DNA of 64,000 nucleotides from NCBI GenBank assembly GCA_016720905.1, contig JADKJT010000017.1:1-64000 (forward strand), written 5' to 3'. Source of the DNA: Gemmatimonadaceae bacterium (GTDB taxonomy: Bacteria > Gemmatimonadota > Gemmatimonadetes > Gemmatimonadales > Gemmatimonadaceae). The notes under the pieces were generated by a model that saw nothing but the letters and a program-made list of their open reading frames with translations, had not been told where the DNA came from and searched no databases. This document shows, piece by piece, positions 17,381-26,056 of the stretch. Numbering within the stretch: position 1 is the first letter of the stretch; each line of letters opens with the position of its first letter. The position numbers and the translations under genes are program-made.

Positions 17381-18234
17381 TGAGCGAGACGGTGAAAGCG
17401 GTGGCAGTGGTCGGTGCCGGACAGATGGGAAACGGGATTGCCCATGTGGTGGCGGCCAACGGTTACGCCGTCACCATGATCGATGTCAGCGCGGACGCCC
17501 TGTCGCGCGGCAAGGACACGATTGCCAAGAACCTCGATCGACAGGTGAAGAAAGGCGCGGTCAGCGCTGAGGCGGCCAGTGCGGCCCTGGCACGCATTCT
17601 CACCTCGACGGCGATGGACGACGTGTCCACGGCCGACCTCGTCATCGAAGCCGCCACCGAACGTGCCGATCTCAAGTTCCGCATCTTCGAAGACCTCGAC
17701 CGACTGGCGCCGGCGGGGGCCATTCTTGCCACCAATACCAGCTCGATTGCCATCACCGAAATTGCCGGACACACCAAGCGCCCGGAACTCGTGATTGGCA
17801 TGCACTTCATGAATCCGGTGCCGGTCATGCAACTGGTGGAGGTCATTCGCGGTCTGGCCACCAGCGACGAGACGACGCAGCGCGTGATGACGCTGGCCAA
17901 GGCACTCGGCAAGACGCCGGTGGAGGTGAATGACTATCCGGGGTTCGTGGCCAACCGGATTCTCATGCCGATGATCAACGAAGCCATTTACTGTGTCATG
18001 GAAGGCGTTGGCACGCCTGAAGCAATCGATACCGTGATGAAGCTGGGCATGAATCATCCCATGGGTCCGCTGGCGTTGGCGGATTTCATCGGGCTCGACA
18101 CCTGTCTCGCCATTCTGAATGTGCTGCACGACGGACTGGGCGATCCCAAGTACCGTCCGTGCCCGTTGTTGCGGAAATACGTGGCGGCCGGTTGGTACGG
18201 CAAGAAGTCCGGCCGCGGTTTCTACGCGTACTGA
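17380..18234 (+). CDS. hbd: 3-hydroxybutyryl-CoA dehydrogenase
   Basis: NAD(P)-dependent dehydrogenase of 284 residues interconverting 3-hydroxyacyl-CoA and 3-oxoacyl-CoA. The Rossmann motif VAVVGAGQMGNGIAHV starts at about residue 8. Catalytic and substrate features include TNTSSIAITEIA, the His in IGMHFMNPVPVM, and PGFVANRILMPMINEA; the C-terminal domain ends GRGFYAY. The ATG at 17380 overlaps the CPBP stop and has GAGGAG about 10 bp upstream. The single-function, short-chain type fits butanoyl-CoA or polyhydroxybutyrate-related metabolism with the flanking thiolase and acyl-CoA dehydrogenase. Confidence 0.95.
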   Translation: MSETVKAVAVVGAGQMGNGIAHVVAANGYAVTMIDVSADALSRGKDTIAKNLDRQVKKGAVSAEAASAALARILTSTAMDDVSTADLVIEAATERADLKFRIFEDLDRLAPAGAILATNTSSIAITEIAGHTKRPELVIGMHFMNPVPVMQLVEVIRGLATSDETTQRVMTLAKALGKTPVEVNDYPGFVANRILMPMINEAIYCVMEGVGTPEAIDTVMKLGMNHPMGPLALADFIGLDTCLAILNVLHDGLGDPKYRPCPLLRKYVAAGWYGKKSGRGFYAY

Positions 18235-18241
18235 GCGCATC

Positions 18242-19426
18242 ATGGGCCTTCTCGCGCTCAACGACACGCAGCAGGAAATCCGGCAGTTGGCGCGCGCGTA
18301 TGCGCAGCGCGAACTCGCGCCATTGGCGGGTGAGCGGGATCGGGATGAGCGCTTCGATCGCACCATGGTATCGCAAATGGCGGCGCTGGGGTTCTTCGGC
18401 ATGCTCACACCGGAGCGTTTCGACGGGCTCGCGCTGGATGCGCAGAGTTACCTGCTGGCTCTCGAGGAAATCGCCGTCGCCGATGCGTCCGCGGCGGTGC
18501 TGTTGAGCGTGCACAACTCGCTGCCGACGCAGATGATCCTCAACTTCGGCGACGCGGCGCAGCAGCAGCAGTTTCTGCCGCCGATGGCCCGCGGCGAATG
18601 GCTGGGCGCGTTTGCGTTGTCCGAACCGGAGGCCGGATCGGACGCGGCGTCGCTGCGTTGTCAGGCCGTGCGTGACGGGGACGAGTGGGTGCTCACCGGT
18701 ACCAAGGCGTGGGTATCGCACGGCAACGAAGCGGGCGTGATCCTGTGCATGGCGCGCACGGATACGTCCGAGGCGCGCCGCGGTGCAAAGGGCATCTCCA
18801 CGTTCATTCTCACGCCCGACCTGCCCGGATTTCACGTGGGCAAGAAGGAGTCCAAGATGGGACTCCGCGCATCGCCCACCGTGCAGATCAATCTCGACGG
18901 GTGCCGTGTACCGGCCAGTCGACTGCTTGGGGTCGCCGGCCAGGGATTCATCTATGCGCTGGGCTCACTCGATCACGGTCGTCTGGGAATCGCGGCGCAA
19001 GCCATCGGCATTGCGCGCGCCGCGCTGGAAGCCAGCGTCCGGTATGCCGCTGAGCGCAAGCAGTTCGGCAAGGCGATCGCCGAGTTCCAGGCCATTCAGT
19101 TCAAGATCGCCGATATGGCGACCCGCATTACCGCCGCGCGCACGTTGTTGCACGCCGCCGCCGCGGCCAAGGAGCGTGGTGAGAGCATCACCCGCTTCAG
19201 TTCCATGGCGAAGTTGTTCGCCACCGAAACCGCCATGTGGGTTACGACGCAAGCCATCCAGATCTTCGGCGGCTACGGCTACGTGACCGACTATCCCGTT
19301 GAACGCTTCTTCCGCGACGCCAAGGTGACGGAAATCTACGAGGGCACCTCGGAGATTCAGCGCATCGTGATTTCGCGGGAATCGTTGGCCGCTGCGGCGG
19401 CCGCCGACGGATCTCTCTCAGACTGA
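18242..19426 (+). CDS. acyl-CoA dehydrogenase (short-chain type)
   Basis: FAD enzyme of 394 residues introducing the alpha,beta double bond in acyl-CoA and passing electrons to ETF. FAD-binding signatures FALSEPEAGSDAASL and TGTKAWVSHGNEA are present. The C-terminal domain has RKQFGKAIAEFQAIQ, QIFGGYGY and the catalytic Glu in EIYEGTSEIQR. It starts at the ATG 7 bp after the hbd stop, where the family N-terminus (LNDTQQEIRQLARAYA) begins. The closest described types are butyryl- or short-chain acyl-CoA dehydrogenases, but exact chain length cannot be read. No ETF genes are in the window. Confidence 0.94.
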   Translation: MGLLALNDTQQEIRQLARAYAQRELAPLAGERDRDERFDRTMVSQMAALGFFGMLTPERFDGLALDAQSYLLALEEIAVADASAAVLLSVHNSLPTQMILNFGDAAQQQQFLPPMARGEWLGAFALSEPEAGSDAASLRCQAVRDGDEWVLTGTKAWVSHGNEAGVILCMARTDTSEARRGAKGISTFILTPDLPGFHVGKKESKMGLRASPTVQINLDGCRVPASRLLGVAGQGFIYALGSLDHGRLGIAAQAIGIARAALEASVRYAAERKQFGKAIAEFQAIQFKIADMATRITAARTLLHAAAAAKERGESITRFSSMAKLFATETAMWVTTQAIQIFGGYGYVTDYPVERFFRDAKVTEIYEGTSEIQRIVISRESLAAAAAADGSLSD

Positions 19427-19437
19427 GCCACGACTCC

Positions 19438-20514
19438 ATGCGCTACTTTGATACGATCGCCGAGATGGGTCACGAGCAGGTGGTCTTCTGCCACGACAAG
19501 GCGTCGGGTTATCGCGGCATCATCGCGATTCACGACACCACGTTGGGTCCCGCGTTGGGCGGATGCCGATTCTGGAACTACGCGACCGACGAGGACGCGG
19601 CCATCGATGCGCTGCGCCTCTCGCGTGGCATGACCTACAAGAACGCGGTGGCCGGCCTGAATCTGGGCGGCGGCAAGTCCGTGATCATCGGCGACAACAC
19701 CACCACCAATCGCGAGATGATTTTCCGGGCCCACGGGCGCTTTGTCGATTCGCTGGGCGGGCGGTACGTCACGGCGGAGGATGTCGGCACGCATGTCGAG
19801 GACATGGACTTCGTGCACATGGAGACCAAGTTCGTCACGGGCATTGGCTCCAAGTCTGGCGATCCCTCGTCGGTGACGGCGCACGGCGTGTTCCGCGCCA
19901 TTCAGGCGTCGGCGTTCGAGCGCTGGGGCGGCGATTCGCTGGAGGGGCGCACGGTGGCCATTCAGGGGCTGGGACATGTCGGCCATCACCTCGCCAACGA
20001 ACTGCACACGGCCGGCGCGAAACTCATCGTCACCGACATTGATGCCGGTCGCATTCAACGCGTCGTCGAGTCGACCGGGGCCACGGTGGTGCCCTTGAAG
20101 GACATCTACAGCGTTTCGGCGGATATCTTCACGCCCTGCGCGCTGGGCGGCATTCTCAACGACGACACGATTCCGCAACTCAAGGTCGAGATCGTCGCCG
20201 GTGCCGCGAACAATCAACTGCTGGAAGACCGTCACGGAGACGCGTTGCAGGCGCGCGGCATTCTCTATGCGCCCGATTATGTGGCCAATGCCGGCGGGGT
20301 CATCAACGTGTACAGCGAACTGACCGGCTGGAGCCGTGAACGCTCACTGCGCAAGGCGGACGAGATCTATACCACCGTGCTCAGCGTCTTCCGACTGGCC
20401 AAGGACACGGGCATTCCAACGTACAAGGCGGCGGACCGCGTCGCCGAGCAGCGCATCCACGCGGTGCGCGGTATGATCAGGACGTGGCCGCAGTATCCCA
20501 ACCGCGAGGGGTGA
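19438..20514 (+). CDS. leucine/branched-chain amino acid dehydrogenase (Glu/Leu/Phe/Val family)
   Basis: NAD-dependent oxidative deaminase of 358 residues. The substrate domain has GPALGGCRFWNY and the catalytic Lys in GMTYKNAVAGLNLGGGK; the Rossmann domain shows VAIQGLGHVGHHLA. The length is typical for leucine dehydrogenase (about 360), shorter than glutamate dehydrogenase. It lies 11 bp after the acyl-CoA dehydrogenase gene, so it may feed branched-chain amino-acid carbon into the adjacent acyl-CoA module. Substrate choice among Leu, Val and Phe is inferred. Confidence 0.92.
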   Translation: MRYFDTIAEMGHEQVVFCHDKASGYRGIIAIHDTTLGPALGGCRFWNYATDEDAAIDALRLSRGMTYKNAVAGLNLGGGKSVIIGDNTTTNREMIFRAHGRFVDSLGGRYVTAEDVGTHVEDMDFVHMETKFVTGIGSKSGDPSSVTAHGVFRAIQASAFERWGGDSLEGRTVAIQGLGHVGHHLANELHTAGAKLIVTDIDAGRIQRVVESTGATVVPLKDIYSVSADIFTPCALGGILNDDTIPQLKVEIVAGAANNQLLEDRHGDALQARGILYAPDYVANAGGVINVYSELTGWSRERSLRKADEIYTTVLSVFRLAKDTGIPTYKAADRVAEQRIHAVRGMIRTWPQYPNREG

Positions 20515-20516
20515 TC

Positions 20517-20996
20517 ATGGTGGAAGTCGCACGTCCCGGGGAGCGCATTCCCATTGCGTCCGATCATGCGGGATTCGAACTCAAGGAGCGCCTGCGTGTC
20601 ACGCTGGCGGAAATGGGTTTCGACGTCCAGGACATCGGAACGCACAGCACCGCCAGTACGGACTACCCGGACTACGCGCATCCGCTGGCCGAGGAAGTGT
20701 CGTCGGGTGAAGTCTCGCGCGGCGTACTGCTGTGCGGGACGGGGCTTGGCATGTCGTATGTGGCCAATCGGTATCCCGGGGTGCGCGCCGCCGTGGCGTG
20801 GACTCCGGAAATCGCCTCGCTGGCGCGCAAGCACAACGACGCCAACGTGCTGGTGCTGCCCGCACGATTCGTTTCCGACGAAGATGCCATCGCCATTCTT
20901 CGCACCTGGCTGTCCACCGCGTTTGAAGGCGGTCGGCACGGCACGCGCGTCGACAAAATCGAACGAGACCCCGAAATGATGGAGCACGACGCATGA
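20517..20996 (+). CDS. rpiB: ribose-5-phosphate isomerase B
   Basis: RpiB/LacAB-family isomerase of 159 residues interconverting ribose 5-phosphate and ribulose 5-phosphate. The N-terminal IPIASDHAGFELKERL and the catalytic Cys in GVLLCGTGLGMSYVANR are diagnostic. GGRH with HGTRVDKI closes the fold. The start is the ATG 2 bp after the leucine dehydrogenase stop; the stop overlaps the glyA start (ATGA). Pairing of rpiB with glyA is common across bacteria. Confidence 0.95.
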   Translation: MVEVARPGERIPIASDHAGFELKERLRVTLAEMGFDVQDIGTHSTASTDYPDYAHPLAEEVSSGEVSRGVLLCGTGLGMSYVANRYPGVRAAVAWTPEIASLARKHNDANVLVLPARFVSDEDAIAILRTWLSTAFEGGRHGTRVDKIERDPEMMEHDA

Positions 20997-22300
20997 CCGC
21001 GAACGCCACGTTCTCCGCAGGGGCCAGTGCCGCGTGGCATCACTGGGATCGCCTGCCGCCGGGCGAGGCGCTCGCGGCGGCCGACCCGGTCGTTGCGCAC
21101 CTCATCGAAGAAGAGATCCAGCGTCAGAGTGACGGCATTGAACTCATCGCCAGCGAAAATTTCGTGTCGCCGGCCGTCATGGAGGCGATGGGCTCGCCAC
21201 TCACCAACAAGTACGCCGAAGGACTGCCCGGCAAGCGCTACTATGGCGGCTGCGAGGTGGTCGACAAGGTCGAGCAGTTGGCCATCGATCGCGTCAAGCA
21301 GCTCTTTGGCGCGGAGCATGCCAACGTGCAGGCGCACAGCGGGGCGTCGGCCAACGCTGCCGTGTTTCTGGCGTTTCTCAAACCCGGGGACACGTTCCTG
21401 GGCATGGGCCTGTCGCAGGGCGGGCATTTGACGCACGGATCGCCGGTGAACTTCTCCGGACTGCTGTACAAAGCAGTGTCGTACGGTGTCACCGACGACG
21501 GCATCATCGACTACGATGCCATGCGTGCCGCCGCGCGCACCCACCGGCCGAAGATGATCATCGCCGGATATAGCGCGTATTCACGCACCATCGATTGGCA
21601 GGCGTTTGCCGATGTGGCGAAGGAAGTCGGCGCGCTCTTCATGGTGGATATGGCGCATTTCGCGGGGCTGGCCGCCACCGGCGTGTATCCGTCGCCCGTG
21701 CCCTATGCCGATGTCGTGACCAGCACCACGCACAAGACGCTGCGGGGGCCGCGTGGCGGCATCATCCTGTGCAAGGCCGAGCACGCCAAGGCGGTCGACA
21801 AGGCCACGTTCCCCGGCATGCAGGGCGGGCCGCTCGAACATGTCATCGCGGCCAAGGCGGTCGCGTTTCATGAGGCGCTGCAACCGTCGTTTTCCGTGTA
21901 CTGCCGACAGGTGGTGGACAACGCGCGGACGTTGTCGGCGGCGCTGACGACACGCGGGTATCACATTGTGTCCGGTGGCACGGACAATCACTTGATGCTC
22001 GTGGATTTGCGCAACAAGGGACTGACGGGCAAGGTGGCGGAGAAGCTGTTGGATCTCGCCGGTATCACCGTGAACAAGAATACGGTGCCGAAGGAGACGC
22101 AATCACCGTTTGTGACCAGCGGCATTCGTATCGGCACACCCGCGGTCACGACACGCGGCATGGGTGCGGAAGCGATGGAACGTATCGCGATCCTCATCGA
22201 TCGCGTGCTGTCGGCACCGGATGACACTGCGGTGCCGACGGCGGCCAAGGCCGATGTCAAGGCGCTGGCCGACGAGTATCCGCTGTATCGGGCAGTCTGA
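20993..22300 (+). CDS. glyA: serine hydroxymethyltransferase
   Basis: PLP enzyme of 435 residues making glycine and 5,10-methylene-THF from serine. Signatures are GIELIASENFVSPAVMEAMG, NKYAEGLPGKRYYGGCE, the HSGASAN phosphate-binding block and the PLP Lys in TSTTHKTLRGPRGG. The C-terminal TRGMGAEAMERIA is also typical. It overlaps rpiB by 4 bp and is intact. Its one-carbon product links to purN and purH elsewhere in the window. Confidence 0.98.
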   Translation: MTANATFSAGASAAWHHWDRLPPGEALAAADPVVAHLIEEEIQRQSDGIELIASENFVSPAVMEAMGSPLTNKYAEGLPGKRYYGGCEVVDKVEQLAIDRVKQLFGAEHANVQAHSGASANAAVFLAFLKPGDTFLGMGLSQGGHLTHGSPVNFSGLLYKAVSYGVTDDGIIDYDAMRAAARTHRPKMIIAGYSAYSRTIDWQAFADVAKEVGALFMVDMAHFAGLAATGVYPSPVPYADVVTSTTHKTLRGPRGGIILCKAEHAKAVDKATFPGMQGGPLEHVIAAKAVAFHEALQPSFSVYCRQVVDNARTLSAALTTRGYHIVSGGTDNHLMLVDLRNKGLTGKVAEKLLDLAGITVNKNTVPKETQSPFVTSGIRIGTPAVTTRGMGAEAMERIAILIDRVLSAPDDTAVPTAAKADVKALADEYPLYRAV

Positions 22301-22465
22301 TCGTCAACGCGGGCTATTGTGTCGGGCCGCCGGCGCCTGCATCATTTAATCTTCCGAGGGCGTTGCAGACGCGAACGATCGCGCGTCCTTGGGTGATGCA
22401 TCGTATTCCAATTCCGGGTATCGAGGATCGACGTAGTGGCTGAGCTGGCGTTCCGAGATGGCATC

Positions 22466-22820
22466 ATGGATCAGATTCGTCTGCGCGAGCAGCCGTTTTG
22501 ACGAGCGCGCCTATCTGTTCCTGCTGGCAGCGCTGGAACACTGTCAGGCGGAACTGACGGAGCGGCGGCATATCACCGGCCCGGAGCTCGCCCATGCCTG
22601 TCGCGAGCTGGCGCTGCAACGCTTTGGCGTCACCGCGCGAATCGTGCTCGAGCACTGGGGCGTGTGCAGTACCAGCGATATCGGCGACATCGTGTTCACG
22701 CTGGTCGATACCGGGCTGCTGGTCAGTCAGCCTCAGGATTCGCGCGACGATTTCTACGGCGTGTTCGATTTCGCCGATGCGTTCGAGCGTGAATATCCCT
22801 GGAGTACCGCGCACGTCTGA
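22466..22820 (+). CDS. Minf_1886 family protein, frameshifted near the start
   Basis: Small protein of a family known mainly from Planctomycetota, Verrucomicrobiota and relatives; function unknown. The core DERAYLFLLAALEHC ... AHACRELALQRFG ... LEHWGVCSTSDIGDIVF ... DFYGVFDF is well conserved. The best N-terminus, MDQIRLREQ from ATG 22466, is in a different frame from RFDERAYLF. One extra C in the CC at about 22492-22493 accounts for this, giving about 118 residues. Without the correction the frame would begin at 22458 with an unrelated N-terminus. It overlaps the nnr start by 32 bp. Confidence 0.78.
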
Positions 22821-24387
22821 TCGCGGGCATCCGCTGCGCGTCACCACGGCGCAGCAGGCCGCCGCGCGCGACCGCGCGGCCATCGCCGCGGGAGTCCCCG
22901 CGTTCACGCTCATGCTGCAGGCCGGCACGCAGTCGGCGGCGGTCATCCTGCGTGACTTCGCCGATCGTCTGGCGGATGGCGTCGTGGTGTTTGCCGGTCC
23001 CGGCAACAATGGTGGTGATGCCTACATCGTCGCGGCGCAGCTGACGCGGGCCGGTGTGCCCGTGCGCCTGGTGGTCGCGGCACCGCCGCGCACTGACGAT
23101 GCCCGTCGTGCGGCCGACATCGCGGCGCGCGCGCTTGGCACACAGCGGGCCGAGCATCGCACCGGCCGGAACGAACAGGTCGCGGTTGACGGTTTGCTGG
23201 GCACGGGGCATCGCGGCGCACTGCGCGACGTCATCGCAACGGTGGCGGAGGCGCTGGCCGAATGTCATGCGCGAGGCGCGATGGTGGTGGCGCTGGATGT
23301 GCCATCGGGGATGGACGCCACGACCGGCGAGTGCGCGCGCGGGTCGGTCGCGGCACAGATCACGGTGACGTATGGCACCGTCAAGCGCGGCCTGCTTCGC
23401 TCGCGCGCGCACGCGGGTCGCGTCGTGCTGCTGGATATCGGGCTGGGCGCGCAGGTCGCGCTGGACGACTCGGCGTGGTGCCTCGCCAGCGCGTCGTCGT
23501 TGGCCGACACACTCCCGACCATTGCCTGGGATGCGCACAAGCGCACGCGAGGCCATCTCGCGCTGATTGGCGGGAGCGTTGGTATGGCGGGCGCTATCGT
23601 GCTGGCCACTCGCGCCGCACTGGCCTCGGGCATTGGTCTCGCGCGGGCCTGGGTGGAAGCGCCCGGCGTGCCCGCGTTGCAGCAAGGCGTTCCCCAGGCG
23701 ATCGCGAACGCATGGGGTGATTCGACGACGTCACCCGGGCCGTGGGGCGACGCACTGGCCATCGGTCCGGGCCTTGGTCGGACCGACACGTCACGGTCCG
23801 TCATGCGTGAGGCGCTCCATCGGCATCCCGGCGCACCCGTCGTACTCGATGCGGACGCCCTGACACTGGTCGCGGGCGATGGCGATGAAGACGCGGCACA
23901 GCGACTGAGGCACTGGTGCGGCGACACGCGCGACGTGGTGTGCACGCCGCACCCCGGCGAGTTCGCCAGATTGCTGGGCAAGCCGGTGGCGGATGATTGG
24001 GAGCAGCGCGCCGAAGACGTGCGGGACTTCGCGGTGCGGTCGGGCGCAACGGTGCTGCTCAAGGGAACCCCCACCCTCATTGCGACGCCGGACGGCGCGC
24101 CGATAGTCGTCATGCCACGCGGATCGGCCGTGCTGGCCACCGGTGGCAGTGGCGATGTGCTCACCGGTATCATCGGCACGCTGCTGGCGCAGGGCGCTGG
24201 CACGGCGAGCGCGGCACTGCTCGGTGCCACGGCACATGCGTGGGCCGCAGAACGGACGGGCCAGCGCGGGATACGGGGGTGCACATTGGACGATGTGCTG
24301 CGGGAGCTGCCTGCTGCGTGGCGCGAGATCTCACATCCGGCCACCTTTCCTCCAGGAGTGCTGGCTGAGCTTCCCGCGCCTGAGTAA
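22789..24387 (+). CDS. nnr: bifunctional NAD(P)H-hydrate epimerase / ADP-dependent dehydratase
   Basis: Metabolite-repair enzyme of 532 residues that epimerises and dehydrates damaged NAD(P)HX. The N-terminal YjeF_N epimerase part has VVFAGPGNNGGDAYIVA and VALDVPSGMDATTG. The C-terminal ribokinase-like dehydratase has GHLALIGGSVGMAGA, VLDADALTL, CTPHPGEFARLLG, LLKGTPTLIA and the ATP/ADP loop ATGGSGDVLTG. The GTG at 22789 is chosen because it gives the shortest N-terminal lead before TTAQQAAARDRAA; the reading frame is open further upstream inside the Minf_1886 gene. Confidence 0.95.
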   Translation: MNIPGVPRTSDRGHPLRVTTAQQAAARDRAAIAAGVPAFTLMLQAGTQSAAVILRDFADRLADGVVVFAGPGNNGGDAYIVAAQLTRAGVPVRLVVAAPPRTDDARRAADIAARALGTQRAEHRTGRNEQVAVDGLLGTGHRGALRDVIATVAEALAECHARGAMVVALDVPSGMDATTGECARGSVAAQITVTYGTVKRGLLRSRAHAGRVVLLDIGLGAQVALDDSAWCLASASSLADTLPTIAWDAHKRTRGHLALIGGSVGMAGAIVLATRAALASGIGLARAWVEAPGVPALQQGVPQAIANAWGDSTTSPGPWGDALAIGPGLGRTDTSRSVMREALHRHPGAPVVLDADALTLVAGDGDEDAAQRLRHWCGDTRDVVCTPHPGEFARLLGKPVADDWEQRAEDVRDFAVRSGATVLLKGTPTLIATPDGAPIVVMPRGSAVLATGGSGDVLTGIIGTLLAQGAGTASAALLGATAHAWAAERTGQRGIRGCTLDDVLRELPAAWREISHPATFPPGVLAELPAPE

Positions 24388-24391
24388 CCGA

Positions 24392-26056
24392 GTGGCTGTC
24401 CATCATCTGTTTCGTGGTGTCATCCTGCTGGTGGTCGGCGCGACGTCGAGCCTGCTCAGCACGTCGTGCGCGTCTGTGGGCACCGGTGGCAGCGCGAGCG
24501 GGAGCGACACCTTTGGACGTCGCGATGAACGCCGGCTCATTGGCAGCTATGCCGACGTGCGAGCAGTGGGCGTGTCGCGCCGCTATGTGTTCACCGCGAC
24601 GGCCAGCGGGATCGGCGTATACGATCGACTGTTCAACACCTGGCTGCCGCCCGTGTCACGCGAAACGGGACTCATCGAAGCGCTGATCACCTTCATGGCC
24701 GGCGATCCGGTGGAAGACGCGGTGTGGCTTGGCGTGCCCGGCGCGGTGCTGATGTATCGACCGCAAAGCGAACAGTTGCAGCGGACCATGATCACCGGCG
24801 TGCCGGACTACCTCCTGTTTGATCGCGGCATCAACGGCGACGTCTTCGTGCGCGCGGGCGGCCAGTGGACGCGCGTCTCGCGCATCGGCCTTGCAACGCC
24901 GGTGGCTGGCCCGCCGGAGGTTAACCAGCGCGCTGCGCCGCGCACGCTCAGCGATGTCTATACCCTGTATCCGGGACTGCGCAGCGCATCACCGTTGCTG
25001 TTTCGCAGTCAGACCAGCGACCGGCCGCTGCGAACCTACCCGGTGACCAGCGGCACCATGTCCGCCGACCAACCCAACGACGTGTGGCTCGGCACCAACG
25101 GCGACGGACTGTATCGGGTTGACGCGACGTTGCAACAGGCCACGCCCGTGCGCTTTGGACTGTTGGAAAGCGGTATCGGCGCGCTGGCGCTCGCAGCAGA
25201 CGGCGTCTGGGCGGCCAGGTTGGGTACCTCGGTTGTCCGCAGCGGGCTCACCTTTGCCAGCAATGACCTGCAACGATGGCGCTGGATTGACGGCACCATC
25301 GCGGTGCCGATGATCGGCATGCGCGCTACCGCGATGTCGGTGCGCGCGCAGCGGGCGTGGATTGGCACCGACCGTGGCCTTGTCCGCGCACGAATCGATG
25401 GTGCGGAAGCGATGCAAGTGTGGACGTCGTTGGACGGACTGCCGGATGATCGCGTGTTTGCCGTGTCGGCCCGCAGCGATGGCGCGTGGGTGGGGACCGC
25501 ACGCGGACTGGCGTTCGTCAGCGATACCAGCGATATGCGGAGTCCGCGCACACGCGGCATCGGCACGCGCCTGCTGGAGAACACGCCGGTGTACGCCCTG
25601 GTGAACATCGGCGACACGCTGTGGATTGGCACGGCCGCCGGGCTCGTGGCCTTGCCACCATCCGGCACGTTGTCGCGACCGCTGGGTGCCGATCCGGCGT
25701 TGCGTCGCCGCATTCTTGCCCTCGCGTGGAGTGATTCCGTGTTGTTGGCGGCCACCGACGATGCGGTGTTGCGTCTGGCACCCAAGGGTGGCGTCGAGCC
25801 CGCGCGCGTGCTGGCGCTGGACGTGGCGCAGGTGGGGCAGGTGACCCGACTGGCGATGGACGATCGCACCATCGTGATGGCCGGCACCGACGGGGTGGTG
25901 GTGTTGCAGCGCACGGGCGGGGTGCGCGTGCTGCGCGTGCCCAACGACGTGCCCGGACCAGCGCTCGACATCGCGATGAGTCACGATTGGTTGTGGATTG
26001 CCACGCCCGATGGGTTGGTGCGATTGCGCCGCAGCAGCGACGGCGGATTGCCGTGA
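24392..26056 (+). CDS. exported beta-propeller protein (two-component-regulator propeller repeats)
   Basis: Protein of 554 residues with an N-terminal hydrophobic segment (GVILLVVGATSSLL) followed by a Cys-containing SCASVG, which may be a non-canonical lipobox. At least five repeats of the form (V/A/L)W(L/I/V)GTxxGL follow (VWLGTNGDGLYRVD, AWIGTDRGLVRAR, AWVGTARGLAFV, LWIGTAAGLVALP, LWIATPDGLVRL), the Reg_prop-type blades of periplasmic sensors. There is no kinase or DNA-binding part, so it is a stand-alone propeller. The GTG start is 4 bp after nnr; the stop overlaps the thiL GTG. The ligand is unknown. Confidence 0.82.
   Translation: MAVHHLFRGVILLVVGATSSLLSTSCASVGTGGSASGSDTFGRRDERRLIGSYADVRAVGVSRRYVFTATASGIGVYDRLFNTWLPPVSRETGLIEALITFMAGDPVEDAVWLGVPGAVLMYRPQSEQLQRTMITGVPDYLLFDRGINGDVFVRAGGQWTRVSRIGLATPVAGPPEVNQRAAPRTLSDVYTLYPGLRSASPLLFRSQTSDRPLRTYPVTSGTMSADQPNDVWLGTNGDGLYRVDATLQQATPVRFGLLESGIGALALAADGVWAARLGTSVVRSGLTFASNDLQRWRWIDGTIAVPMIGMRATAMSVRAQRAWIGTDRGLVRARIDGAEAMQVWTSLDGLPDDRVFAVSARSDGAWVGTARGLAFVSDTSDMRSPRTRGIGTRLLENTPVYALVNIGDTLWIGTAAGLVALPPSGTLSRPLGADPALRRRILALAWSDSVLLAATDDAVLRLAPKGGVEPARVLALDVAQVGQVTRLAMDDRTIVMAGTDGVVVLQRTGGVRVLRVPNDVPGPALDIAMSHDWLWIATPDGLVRLRRSSDGGLP

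Noticed and set aside
22346..22505. Protein-like minus-strand frame ending HYVDPRYPELEYDASPKDAR
   Set aside because: It has no ATG or GTG start after its upstream stop, overlaps the start of the Minf_1886 gene on the other strand, and has weak third-position GC bias.
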